Of a DNA stretch of 64,000 bases, positions 55,959 to 64,000 are shown in pieces (position 1 is the first letter of the stretch; each line of letters begins with the position of its first letter). The stretch lies in the NCBI GenBank assembly GCA_002173415.2, contig NHNK02000006.1, forward strand, positions 62,001 to 126,000, read 5' to 3'. The notes beneath the pieces were generated by a model, which was not told the origin of the DNA, did not search any database, and was given only the letters and a program-made list of their open reading frames with translations. The DNA is from Marinomonas agarivorans. Its GTDB lineage: Bacteria > Pseudomonadota > Gammaproteobacteria > Pseudomonadales > Marinomonadaceae. The position numbers and the translations under genes are program-made.

Positions 55959-57626
55959 TTAGTTTTCCATTACCCATTGTTTCACTACTTGGGCCACTCG
56001 TTCAGGCTCCTCAGCAATCAAGCCTCTAATTGCATTCAATTGACGCTCCATTTTCTCTGGCGAACCAGGGACCATGATATCCTCTGTGCTGACTAAAGAT
56101 ACTTGATCGTCAGATATTTCATCGGTTTCGTCCGCATAAATAGAGGCTTCAGCATCTTCTGCAAACGCAATTTTGTTTTGTTCGCCAAGACTCTTCAAAA
56201 TTGGCCTTACAACAACTAATAATAGGATGAGTACAAAGAGACCAACAAACAGGGGTTGAATCAAATCAAGGAACCATTCTTGCCGATAAAATGGCAACTC
56301 TTCAATTTCAGGTGGAGGCTCAGGTAAAGCAAATGGCGAATTGATAACGCTGACACTATCACCTCTACTTGGGTTATAACCCACCGCATCTCTTACCAAC
56401 AACGTGAGACGCCTTAGTTCATCATCGCTCCAAGGTGTTCGAACGACATTTGATGTTTCTGGATCCACTGTTGCCAAATCATCAACCACGACAGCAACAG
56501 AAAGACGACGAATGGTGCCTTGCTGACGTCTGGTATAACTAATACTGCGATCCAACTCAAAATTTCGAGTGGTTTCTTGACGTGACTCGCCAACATTATT
56601 GCCACCACCACCGATAGCAGCACCATTTACATCTGCAACCTCTGGCGCGGTGATTGCCCCAGGAGGTTGATTTGTCAGAGATCCAGGAATGCCTGAGTTA
56701 GCAGCAGAATTCCTATTTTCATTAAGTGTTTGTTCACTCCGCAGTGCCAAGAGGTCTGGGTTATACTGCTCATCAGTTTGCTCTACTGCCGTAAAATCCA
56801 CATCTGCAGATACTTGCGCTTTAAAACGCTCTTCACCAATAACAGGAGAAAGTATGTTATTCACTCGGCTTAATAAGACACTTTCCACTTTTCGCGTGTA
56901 GTCAAACTGTTTTCCAGCTACAGAAAGTTCAGAATCTGTATCTTTCTCGCTTAATAGAGTTCCACGTTGATCAACGATCGTCACATCCTTGGGGTCCATT
57001 TGGGAAATACTAGATGAAACCAAATTCAAGATAGCGTCCACCTGACTTTTATCTAAACGTCTACCTGGATACATCTCAAGAAATACGGAAGCAGAAGGTT
57101 TGCGCGTGTCACGAACAAAGACAGACTCTTTAGGAATGGCAAGATGAACTCGGGCGGATTTTATGCTTTGTAGACTGGAAATCGTGCGGCTTAGTTCTCC
57201 TTCTAAACCTCTTTTATAGCGAGTATTTTCTGCAAACTGAGAAGAACCAAGACCTTGATCCTGATCCATAATCTCCATACCCACTATGGTATCGTTTACA
57301 ATCCCAGACCCAGCAAGTTTGAGTCTGGCTTGATGGTAAAACTCTGATTCAACTAACAGAGCGCCAGTTTGTTCATCTAACTTGAATGGAATGTTGTTTA
57401 TGCTAAGAACTTCGACTATTTGGTCGGCATTATAATCCGTTATGCTGCTTAAAACGGGCTTATATTCAGGTCCATCACTCCATAGAATGGCGGACAAACC
57501 AATTGCGATAGAGGCTGCGAGGCCTACCATCAAAGCAACTTGTCTGATAACGGTTAGTTTATTAAAGCCTGTCAACAATTCGACATAGAGCTTTTGATCT
57601 GATTGAGGTGCTGAAATATTATCCAT
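55959..57626 (-). CDS. fliF: Flagellar MS-ring protein FliF
   Basis: Forms the MS ring in the inner membrane on which the basal body is built. 555 residues: N-terminal membrane helix (VALMVGLAASIAIGLSAILW), two ring-building domains with QDQGLGSSQFAENTRYKRGL and ARVHLAIPKESVFVRDTRKP, a disordered periplasmic segment, a second helix (PLFVGLFVLILLLVVVRPIL) and a C-terminal tail that binds FliG. Confidence 0.96.
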   Translation of the reverse strand: MDNISAPQSDQKLYVELLTGFNKLTVIRQVALMVGLAASIAIGLSAILWSDGPEYKPVLSSITDYNADQIVEVLSINNIPFKLDEQTGALLVESEFYHQARLKLAGSGIVNDTIVGMEIMDQDQGLGSSQFAENTRYKRGLEGELSRTISSLQSIKSARVHLAIPKESVFVRDTRKPSASVFLEMYPGRRLDKSQVDAILNLVSSSISQMDPKDVTIVDQRGTLLSEKDTDSELSVAGKQFDYTRKVESVLLSRVNNILSPVIGEERFKAQVSADVDFTAVEQTDEQYNPDLLALRSEQTLNENRNSAANSGIPGSLTNQPPGAITAPEVADVNGAAIGGGGNNVGESRQETTRNFELDRSISYTRRQQGTIRRLSVAVVVDDLATVDPETSNVVRTPWSDDELRRLTLLVRDAVGYNPSRGDSVSVINSPFALPEPPPEIEELPFYRQEWFLDLIQPLFVGLFVLILLLVVVRPILKSLGEQNKIAFAEDAEASIYADETDEISDDQVSLVSTEDIMVPGSPEKMERQLNAIRGLIAEEPERVAQVVKQWVMEN

Positions 57627-57658
57627 CTAGTATTGCCAAATAGAGTTAGACATCATAT

Positions 57659-58030
57659 TTAAATTGGCATATTCATGATCTTTTCATATGCATCAACGAG
57701 CTTGTTTCTTACTTGCGTCATGGCTTCAAAAGAAACACTGGATTTCTGCAACCCAATCATAACTTGAGGCAAATCAACATTTTCATCACCACGTTCATAG
57801 GCTTTAGCTAATTGTGATGCATCTTGTTGTAGAGAGTTAACATTATCAACAGCATCTTTCAGCATGGCAGCAAAATCTGCTCTTTCTATCGTTGGATCGG
57901 CTTGCTGTAGACCGTTAACACTTTTAAGATCTGGCGCAGAGTCACCCGCATTTTGTATTTGGGACTGCATACTCCGCATTTGCGACAACACTTGATTTAT
58001 GTCCGGTCTATTGTTGACCATCGAAACCAC
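57659..58030 (-). CDS. fliE: Flagellar hook-basal body adaptor FliE
   Basis: Joins the MS ring to the rod. 123 residues; the C-terminal half is diagnostic: FAAMLKDAVDNVNSLQQDAS, then DLPQVMIGLQKSSVSFEAMT and VRNKLVDAYEKIMNMPI. It is 32 bp upstream of fliF and 57 bp downstream of fleR. I find no sigma54 element in the fleR-fliE gap, so it may be transcribed from further upstream. Confidence 0.94.
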   Translation of the reverse strand: MVSMVNNRPDINQVLSQMRSMQSQIQNAGDSAPDLKSVNGLQQADPTIERADFAAMLKDAVDNVNSLQQDASQLAKAYERGDENVDLPQVMIGLQKSSVSFEAMTQVRNKLVDAYEKIMNMPI

Positions 58031-58087
58031 CTAAGAAAATATCAACAAGTAAAGTTTAACATAAAGCTATTAAAACATGACATAAAA

Positions 58088-59431
58088 TCAATCGACCTCT
58101 AATCCGCATTCGCGCATTTTCGCGATTTTATACCTCAATGTTCTTGGGCTAATGCCCAGTTTTTCAGCTACTTCTTTGCGCTTACCATTAGCATCAATAA
58201 GGGCTTGCGCAATGATTCTAAATTCATGCTGCTGCACGCCTTGCCCTAAAATTGAAGCGGCGTTCTCCGCATCAGTTTCCTCTTTTTTATCCGTTCTCGC
58301 CGACATCATGTCAAAAGCAATGTGTTGCTCATCGATGACTCCATTAGGGCTAAGTATCAATGCCCTCTGGATAACATTTTCTAACTCCCTAATATTGCCA
58401 GGCCAAGAATGTGACTCTAAACGACTTTGAGCTTCAAGTGTTAACGAGCTGTTCGGAATCCGCATTTTGACAGCGTATTTCGCTAATAGACTATTCGCTA
58501 TTGGCAAAATATCACCCTTGCGCTCTCTTATCGGCAACCATCTTAATGGGAAAACATTCAGGCGATAGTATAAATCTTCTCGAAAACCACCACTACTAAC
58601 ATAGTCAGCTAAATCTCTGTTTGTTGTGGCAATAATTCGCACATTCAGAGGGATTGGTTTTTTCCCCCCTAGTCTTTCCACTTCTTGCTCTTGCAGTACC
58701 CGCAATAATTTAGCCTGCAAGCCGACATCCATTTCTGAAATCTCGTCTAATAACAGCGTACCGCCATTCGCTTGCTCAAACTTACCTGCCTGAGATGAAA
58801 CAGCCCCTGTATACGCACCTTTTTCGTACCCGAATAAAATTGCCTCTAACATATTCTCCGGTATAGCTGCGCAGTTTATGGCAACAAAAGGTTGCTTATT
58901 TCTTTCTGAATGCTGGTGAATAAAGTTCGCCAAAACTTCTTTACCTGTACCACTTTCACCACTAATTAACACTGTAGAGTCAGTCACCGCAACACGTTTA
59001 GCAAGATTCAACAACTCAAGGCTTGCCTGATCTTTCACTACAGGTTGTTCATCTTGGTTTGCTGTTGAAGTGCGAGCATGTTTCGCAATCACCTCAAGCA
59101 GTTCTTCGGCCTGAAAAGGTTTGAGTAAATAATCGACAGCGCCTTCTCTCATTGCTTCAACTGCATGAGCAATATCACCGAAGGCCGTCATCAACATCAC
59201 AGGTAAATCTGGGAACTTATCAACAACATGGCTCAGCAATCCATAACCATCCATGCCGGGTAGATTCACATCTGATACAACCATATCAAATGTATTTCTT
59301 TGCAGTGCAACCAGAGCATCTTCAGCAGAGTAAACCAAGTGACATTGATAGTTTGCTAATGTCAGAGTGTCATCTAACGCTTCTGCCAGCTCTTGATCAT
59401 CTTCTACTATTAGTAAACTAACCTCAGACAT
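58088..59431 (-). CDS. fleR: Sigma54-dependent flagellar response regulator FleR/FlrC
   Basis: NtrC-type activator of middle flagellar genes, paired with FleS. Receiver domain with Asp54 (VVSDVNLPGMDG) and Lys104 (YLLKPF); AAA+ domain with Walker A (GESGTGKE, 158-165), the sigma54-contact loop reading GAYTGA (205-210) instead of the usual GAFTGA, and Walker B (GGTLLLDE, 223-230); C-terminal Fis-type helix-turn-helix (KRKEVAEKLGISPRTLRYKI). It has 447 residues. It is the only sigma54 activator with an AAA+ domain in this window. It starts one base after the fleS stop. Confidence 0.95.
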   Translation of the reverse strand: MSEVSLLIVEDDQELAEALDDTLTLANYQCHLVYSAEDALVALQRNTFDMVVSDVNLPGMDGYGLLSHVVDKFPDLPVMLMTAFGDIAHAVEAMREGAVDYLLKPFQAEELLEVIAKHARTSTANQDEQPVVKDQASLELLNLAKRVAVTDSTVLISGESGTGKEVLANFIHQHSERNKQPFVAINCAAIPENMLEAILFGYEKGAYTGAVSSQAGKFEQANGGTLLLDEISEMDVGLQAKLLRVLQEQEVERLGGKKPIPLNVRIIATTNRDLADYVSSGGFREDLYYRLNVFPLRWLPIRERKGDILPIANSLLAKYAVKMRIPNSSLTLEAQSRLESHSWPGNIRELENVIQRALILSPNGVIDEQHIAFDMMSARTDKKEETDAENAASILGQGVQQHEFRIIAQALIDANGKRKEVAEKLGISPRTLRYKIAKMRECGLEVD

Positions 59432-59432
59432 A

Positions 59433-60584
59433 TTACCTCTTAATTACCGGTATCAAGACACTTGCTCGAGTACCATAATTTTCTACGCTATTTAATTCCA
59501 GCAATCCATGATGTGCTCTAGCAACCGCTTTCACAACCATCAACCCTAAACCAGTACCATGTTGTTTTGTGGTGACAAAGCCTTCTTGGACCTTTGACAA
59601 GTCCTCTGCTGTCATACCATAACCATAATCTATGAAGGTTATATTAAGAACGTCATTGAGAATCGACACTTCTAATATAATTTTTGGCTTATCTTTCTGC
59701 GCTTCTATACCATTATTTAGCAAATTTAATAATGCACCGATTAACGTATCTTTATTGCAGTGAAGTAACGCATCATTCGTGATGGTGATTTCACTTTCAA
59801 ACACAACCTTTTTTTGCTCACATATCTCTTGTGCAATGGTAGTTAGCTCTGCACAAAACTCTCGGCAAGATATTTTGTGCTCTAAGCGTATATCACTACG
59901 GGAGAAAATAAGCATATCCCGTATTTGTCTTTCTATATTTTCGAGACGCCCCATTAATTTACCAGCAAATTTTTGTCTCATTACTGGGGCTAATTCCTGA
60001 TTTTGTAAGTGGCCAGCATACAAGGTTGCACTGGTTAATGGGGTACGAATTTGGTGAGCTAAAGCCGATACCATTTTCCCCATTGTCGACAACCGTTCAT
60101 GATGCGATAACTGCTGTTGCAACTTGTGTGTTTCTGTCAAATCCACCAGAATGATTAATTGACCTGGCGCACTTCCAAGCGAGGAAGTTTCTACCCTAAC
60201 GCGACGCCCAGAAACCATGGTTACTTCGTGTCCATCATCTTTTTGTGGTGCAAAGCTTTGAGGAACAATTTCTCCCCAACTATGGCCAACTAACTCAACA
60301 CTAAACAACCTAGTTGCTGATTCATTTGCCATGACGACGATTCCATTCGAATTCAGCATTAAAACGCCTACGGGCATAGATTGAAAAAGCTGCTGAAATT
60401 GAGCTAACAATAGTTCATTTTTCTTAATTTCTTCTTGTTTATCCTGTTCCGCTTGCGCAAGTTTATCAGCAAGATCTGCTGCTTGCCTTTGCAATTCTTG
60501 ATAGGACTCTGTTAAAACTTGTGATGTTTGAGAAAACTCTTCAAACGCTTGTTTCAGCGATTGAATTTCTTCATCTTTTGTCAC
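59433..60584 (-). CDS. fleS: Flagellar sensor histidine kinase FleS/FlrB
   Basis: Cytoplasmic kinase for FleR: no membrane helix. Order: N-terminal coiled coil (1-60), PAS domain (about 62-150, with LFQSMPVGVLMLNSNGIVVM), HisKA with His177 (MVSALAHQIRTPLTSATLYA), and HATPase with LLNLLNNGIEAQ, FIDYGYGMTAEDL and HGTGLGLMVVKAV. It has 383 residues. The start is GTG at 60584, with GGAG 5 nt upstream; it overlaps the stop of the mini-FleQ gene as TAGTG, so the two are translationally coupled. Confidence 0.95.
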   Translation of the reverse strand: MTKDEEIQSLKQAFEEFSQTSQVLTESYQELQRQAADLADKLAQAEQDKQEEIKKNELLLAQFQQLFQSMPVGVLMLNSNGIVVMANESATRLFSVELVGHSWGEIVPQSFAPQKDDGHEVTMVSGRRVRVETSSLGSAPGQLIILVDLTETHKLQQQLSHHERLSTMGKMVSALAHQIRTPLTSATLYAGHLQNQELAPVMRQKFAGKLMGRLENIERQIRDMLIFSRSDIRLEHKISCREFCAELTTIAQEICEQKKVVFESEITITNDALLHCNKDTLIGALLNLLNNGIEAQKDKPKIILEVSILNDVLNITFIDYGYGMTAEDLSKVQEGFVTTKQHGTGLGLMVVKAVARAHHGLLELNSVENYGTRASVLIPVIKR

Positions 60585-61054
60585 TAAAACTCCGATTTAT
60601 CAATTTTATAACGCCGCATTTTTTCTATTAGAGTCGTCCTTTGAATTTGTAAACTCATTGCCGCCTTAGATACAACACCTTTCGAAGAAAGTAATGCTTG
60701 CCTGATTAAGAGCGACTCTAAATGGCGTACATGTAAATTTAAATCTAGCTCATAAAGCCTTGGTAATTTACGAGTTTTACTGATTTTTTTGATAATGGGC
60801 AACAAGGTTTTTTGGTTCCAAGGAGTTGGGCAATGCCACACAGCCTCTGAACCAAATAACTTAACGCTTTCTGTTAAAACAATAACGGGGACACTATAGT
60901 CCAACTGTAGCTGGTCGATATCACTGCCAACAACAATAAAAGATGGTATATCAGTAGAAAAGTCAGGACTTTCAATTTCGATGTCTAAATATCCTAAAAT
61001 GGCGCTGACATGAGCATGTTCTGTTGCGTTTAAGCCGCAATACCAACATTTCAT
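60584..61054 (-). CDS. Mini-FleQ: FleQ N-terminal domain joined to FleQ helix-turn-helix, no AAA+ domain
   Basis: 156 residues at the position of the flagellar master regulator fleQ/flrA (just before fleSR). Residues 1-95 resemble the FleQ receiver-like domain (hydrophobic strands at PSFIVVGS and VPVIVLTES, then CPTPWNQKTLLPIIKKI). Residues 105-153 match the FleQ C-terminal Fis-type DNA-binding region: LLIRQALLSSKGVVSKAAMS and QIQRTTLIEKMRRYKI correspond closely to the end of Pseudomonas FleQ. The ~240-residue AAA+ domain, with Walker motifs, the GAFTGA loop and the c-di-GMP/FleN sites, is absent, and the 471-bp frame leaves no room for it. AGAGGTGG precedes the ATG. It should bind DNA but cannot activate sigma54 itself. 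Confidence 0.82.
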   Translation of the reverse strand: MKCWYCGLNATEHAHVSAILGYLDIEIESPDFSTDIPSFIVVGSDIDQLQLDYSVPVIVLTESVKLFGSEAVWHCPTPWNQKTLLPIIKKISKTRKLPRLYELDLNLHVRHLESLLIRQALLSSKGVVSKAAMSLQIQRTTLIEKMRRYKIDKSEF

Positions 61055-61094
61055 TTTTCCACCTCTGCGTTATACCCATTTCTCATTATCATAG

Positions 61095-61126
61095 AAAAAA
61101 AACTGAATTGGCAGAGACTTCTGCAA
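61095..61126 (-). terminator. Probable terminator between bioD and the mini-FleQ gene
   Basis: On the minus strand, GCAGA and TCTGC pair around AGTC, with TT/AA extending the stem past a bulge (61108-61126). Eight T residues follow after five bases (61095-61102). It would end the bio transcript 50 bp past bioD and separate it from the flagellar regulators. Confidence 0.5.
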
Positions 61127-61174
61127 CAATATCGTAAACTTAGGTAACCAAAATTGAATTTACAGCAAATTACA

Positions 61175-61861
61175 TCAGTTATCACCTAACAATTTTGCCA
61201 AAATAACATCAAACTCACTTGCATTATGTTCATCAGAATAAGACAGTTCACCTAAAAATGGTGCGGGCATTCCACGAATTAAGGTTTGAATATTTTCTTC
61301 GTAACATAGCATTTTATCTTTGCCATTTGCGATCCACCCCACTAACGGCAAGCCATCTCGTAAAATACTTTCAGCAGTTAGCATGGCATGGTTTATACAA
61401 CCTAACTTCATATTCACCACTAAAATCACGGGTAAAGAGAGTGAAAGTGCTAGGTCAGACATCATTTCTCGATCATTAAGAGGCACTCGCCAACCACCTG
61501 CACCCTCTACAACTGCTAAGTCGTGCGGCGTTATTAATGCACCTTTCACATAACCTGTTAGTTGTGCAACTCGTATTATTTTATTTTCTTGCTTCGCGGC
61601 GATATGGGGAGAAACAGGAGCTCGTAACACAACAGGATTAACTTGCTCATACGGTAACAATGTATTGGAGGATGCCATTAATGCTAGAGCGTCATCATTG
61701 CGTAAGACGCCGTTCTCATAATCTGCGCCAGCTGCAACAGGCTTTAAGCCAATACTTTTTAGTTGTCGACGCACGCCTGCGGCAAGTAAACCAGAAGAAA
61801 AGTAGGTTTTACCTGCATCTGTGTCGGTTCCGGTAATGAAGTATTGTTTTTTTCTGGTCAT
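61175..61861 (-). CDS. bioD: Dethiobiotin synthetase BioD
   Basis: ATP-dependent carboxylation of 7,8-diaminopelargonate to dethiobiotin. N-terminal P-loop FITGTDTDAGKTYFSSGLLA, then GLKPVAAGAD and the VVEGAGGWRVPLND segment with the substrate-binding residues. It has 228 residues, standard. It follows bioC by 78 bp. Confidence 0.94.
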   Translation of the reverse strand: MTRKKQYFITGTDTDAGKTYFSSGLLAAGVRRQLKSIGLKPVAAGADYENGVLRNDDALALMASSNTLLPYEQVNPVVLRAPVSPHIAAKQENKIIRVAQLTGYVKGALITPHDLAVVEGAGGWRVPLNDREMMSDLALSLSLPVILVVNMKLGCINHAMLTAESILRDGLPLVGWIANGKDKMLCYEENIQTLIRGMPAPFLGELSYSDEHNASEFDVILAKLLGDN

Positions 61862-61939
61862 ATTTGTCTCTTCAAATAACTATGATTTTCAGCAGTACGG
61901 TGTTTTTGATGCCATGCGTTAAGATCTATGTTTTTAGTA

Positions 61940-62743
61940 CTACGGTTTTTGCAGTAAAAAGTAGGCAACGTTATAGGTTAAGGGAATACCTTGGGGAGTG
62001 CGCATTTCTTCATACTTAGACAAAAACTGTCGCCATAAGCCAGGCGTAACTGGACGTTTTTGGCTTGCATCCATTAACACACTGGCTCCTATTTTTTTTA
62101 AAGAATGAACAGCTTGCTCTGGCGTATCAAACCACATAGTAACAGGTTCAACAAAATGTGAATGCAGATCAAAACCTTCTATAAGAAAAGGCTCTAGTAT
62201 ACGAGTAATAGTATCGTATTTATTGACATGAGGTGCAGCATCAAGATCTAGCCATGCTTGTTCTATTTCTGGCATAGAGCCTTGAGACAGTGAAGAAGCT
62301 AGAAAGTAGCCTTTTTTTGTTAGTGTACGATTAACTTCTCGCGCTAAAGCCTTGGGCTGTTGACTCCACTGAATGGCCAAATTCGAAAAAATAAGATCGA
62401 ATATGTCATGCTTAAAAGGTAACGACTCGGCATCTGCACACACAACAAGCTGGTTAGAGTCTTTACGCGCAACTATTTTTAACATAGACAATGACAAATC
62501 AAGCGAAATGAGCTGTTCTGTTTTTGGTTGCAGCAAACTGGTTGCATTACCCGTACCACACCCCAAATCAAGGACAGAAGAGTAAAAACGAATAGGGCAA
62601 AGTGTTATTAACTTCGACAGAACTTGTTGTTGGAAAAGAGCAAAATCATTATAAGTTTTAGCGGCTCTATCAAAAGATCTGGCAACCTCACGCTTATAAC
62701 AATTCGCACGTTTGGATTTCTTGTCAGTATAGTCAGTGGCCAT
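61940..62743 (-). CDS. bioC: Malonyl-ACP O-methyltransferase BioC
   Basis: SAM-dependent methyltransferase that masks the malonyl carboxyl so that fatty acid synthesis can make the pimeloyl chain. SAM motif VLDLGCGTGNATSLL; BioC-like start with VARSFDRAAKTYNDFALFQQ; FDLIFSNLAIQWSQQPKAL in the substrate-proximal part. It has 267 residues. It overlaps bioH by 11 bp, which supports the pathway assignment. Confidence 0.92.
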   Translation of the reverse strand: MATDYTDKKSKRANCYKREVARSFDRAAKTYNDFALFQQQVLSKLITLCPIRFYSSVLDLGCGTGNATSLLQPKTEQLISLDLSLSMLKIVARKDSNQLVVCADAESLPFKHDIFDLIFSNLAIQWSQQPKALAREVNRTLTKKGYFLASSLSQGSMPEIEQAWLDLDAAPHVNKYDTITRILEPFLIEGFDLHSHFVEPVTMWFDTPEQAVHSLKKIGASVLMDASQKRPVTPGLWRQFLSKYEEMRTPQGIPLTYNVAYFLLQKP

Positions 62744-63530
62744 TAATGAATTGTGTGATATGAGGTATGAAGTCAGTTAAATTTTCCATAAAAGGCTGGT
62801 GAGACATACCATCTAACACAACAGAATTAAGAGGATACAGCTCATTATTAATGTATTTTAACCAAGTAGAATCCACTAACTCATCGTTCGCACCAAATAC
62901 ATGCAAGCTCGGGACATCCAAAATTTCCAACTCTCTACGAACATCCAAACTTTTTAGCAGCCTTAAACCACCTGAAAGAGCAATGGGATTTGAGGTTTTT
63001 TCGTTAACCCAATTAGATAACTGCTGCCTTAATTCAGATGCATTTTCTGCACCTGCCGTTTGCAGAGCAACAAAACGTTTTAGACCAGCCTTAGGGTCAG
63101 TCGCTACTAATTTCGAAAATTCATCGTAGACGCTGTTAGGCATCGCCACATCCCAACCGTCTTTTTGCACAAACGCGGGAGTACTAGCAATCGTAATCAA
63201 ACCTTTTACTTTACTAGAGCGCCTTGCTGCTACATAGGTTGCAATCATGCCACCAAGGGACCAACCCACCCAAAAAGCCTCTTCTGGAGCTGCAGTAATT
63301 AATTGCTCACTCAGAGCGTCAATGTCGTAATTTGGACCGATCAACTTACTGTCAATCAGCTCTGAGGATAAAGAAACACCCGGCAAATTGATTAAAACAA
63401 CATAGTAGTTTTCACTCAGTTTTTGTGCCATTGGCCGAAGACATTCTTTTGGCATCGCCCAGCCAGGTACAAGAAAAATAGCCTGCTTTTTGGCATCACC
63501 AAAACATTCTTTTTCTAATGTATAACGCAT
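62733..63530 (-). CDS. bioH: Pimeloyl-ACP methyl ester esterase BioH
   Basis: Alpha/beta hydrolase that removes the BioC-added methyl group, releasing pimeloyl-ACP. Nucleophile Ser in WVGWSLGGMIATYVAARR, acid in VFGANDELVDS and His in GMSHQPFMENL, completing the triad. It has 265 residues. Its 14-bp distance from bioF and the overlap with bioC fit a bioF-bioH-bioC-bioD operon. Confidence 0.92.
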   Translation of the reverse strand: MRYTLEKECFGDAKKQAIFLVPGWAMPKECLRPMAQKLSENYYVVLINLPGVSLSSELIDSKLIGPNYDIDALSEQLITAAPEEAFWVGWSLGGMIATYVAARRSSKVKGLITIASTPAFVQKDGWDVAMPNSVYDEFSKLVATDPKAGLKRFVALQTAGAENASELRQQLSNWVNEKTSNPIALSGGLRLLKSLDVRRELEILDVPSLHVFGANDELVDSTWLKYINNELYPLNSVVLDGMSHQPFMENLTDFIPHITQFINGH

Positions 63531-63544
63531 ACTATTTATCCTTT

Positions 63545-64000
63545 TTATGCTATCGCTATGCTCAAGGCCTGCAAGAGCACATCAATTTGTTGGTGAGTAT
63601 GTTGTGCCGACAAAGTCACGCGTAAGCGCGCACGCCCATTCGCTACCGTTGGAGGTCGAATTGCTGTGCACCAAACACCTTGTTTTTTAAGCGCTTCGCT
63701 AAACTGTATTGCTTTGTGGCTCTCTCCAACCAATATTGGTTGAATTGCAGTCCTTGAGTTTGTCAGAGTCAAACCTAGCTGCTTTGCTCCTGTTCGAAAA
63801 GTGGCAATATTGCTGTCTAACTTAGCGCGCAAGTCTTCTCCTTCGCTCCCACGAATCAGCGACAAACTTGCCTTCGTTGCTCCAGCAATCGCTGGCGACA
63901 TAGCAGTAGTATAGATGTAAGGTCGTGCGAATTGGGTTAAGAAATCGGCCATATCATTTGATGTTGCCACAAAAGCACCAGATGTACCAAACGCCTTGCC
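63545..64000 (-). CDS. bioF: 8-amino-7-oxononanoate synthase BioF, C-terminal part (cut by window edge)
   Basis: PLP-dependent condensation of pimeloyl-ACP with alanine. The frame stays open to base 64000, giving 151 residues of an expected ~385; the gene starts outside the window. The edge codons read GKAFGTSGAF, so the PLP-binding Lys (in the FGKxxG context of BioF) is the second residue visible. Further matches are FARPYIYTTAMSPA and GVWCTAIRPPTVANGRARLR near the C-terminus. bioB probably lies upstream, outside the window. Confidence 0.93.
   Translation of the reverse strand, partial: GKAFGTSGAFVATSNDMADFLTQFARPYIYTTAMSPAIAGATKASLSLIRGSEGEDLRAKLDSNIATFRTGAKQLGLTLTNSRTAIQPILVGESHKAIQFSEALKKQGVWCTAIRPPTVANGRARLRVTLSAQHTHQQIDVLLQALSIAIA

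Noticed and set aside
60584-61054. The short FleQ could be a full FleQ broken by frameshift.
   Set aside because: The whole distance from the end of bioD to fleS is about 590 bp, too small for a 700-bp AAA+ domain in any frame, and the short frame is intact from ribosome site to coupled stop.

Overview
The window looks like a chromosomal segment of a marine gammaproteobacterium close to Marinomonas (Oceanospirillales). The evidence is moderate-to-low GC, a Pseudomonas-like polar flagellum and chemotaxis supercluster, a System I cytochrome c maturation operon, an aerobic (Cob-type) cobalamin pathway and a bioF-H-C-D cluster. The genus is inferred from protein resemblance and synteny only. I see no prophage, insertion sequence, CRISPR array, tRNA or rRNA.

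Layout. 1-7001: cobalamin genes on the minus strand: the start of a CbiX-like gene cut by the window edge, then cobN, cobW, cobM and cobJ. 7163-17876: single housekeeping and accessory genes: a YjjX-type NTPase, a peroxiredoxin divergent from a TetR regulator with a doubled palindromic operator, gamma-glutamyltransferase, a YciI-like protein, a REC-TPR response regulator, a cyclophilin, mnmC, an unknown small gene and cysE. 17881-21196: yheU, ligA and zipA. 21248-28100: ccmABCDEFGHI. 28310-30573: a plus-strand pair made of a second FliK-domain protein and a free-standing FlhB C-terminal domain.

30587-61054 is one almost continuous minus-strand motility block. In transcription order it runs: a FleQ-like gene, fleS, fleR, fliE-F-G-H-I-J, an unknown PAS/coiled-coil membrane protein, fliK, fliL-M-N-O-P-Q-R, flhB, flhA, flhF, fliA, cheY, cheZ, cheA, cheB, parC, parP, cheW and a DUF2802 protein. 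61175-64000: bioD, bioC, bioH and the 3' part of bioF.

The most interesting point is a paired reduction in the flagellar master-control circuit. The gene in the fleQ position encodes only 156 residues. It joins the FleQ N-terminal domain directly to the FleQ Fis-type helix-turn-helix and has no AAA+ sigma54-activator domain. The gene for FlhG/FleN, the ParA-like partner that acts on the FleQ AAA+ domain, is missing from its usual place between flhF and fliA. Sigma54-type -24/-12 promoters can still be read upstream of fliK and fliL. FleR, whose activator loop reads GAYTGA instead of GAFTGA, is the only AAA+ activator in the window. This suggests a rewired flagellar hierarchy. Other points of note are four copies of an acidic motif in CheA, a 6 x 15 bp in-frame tandem repeat in fliK, and the unknown 636-residue membrane protein inside the flagellar operon.
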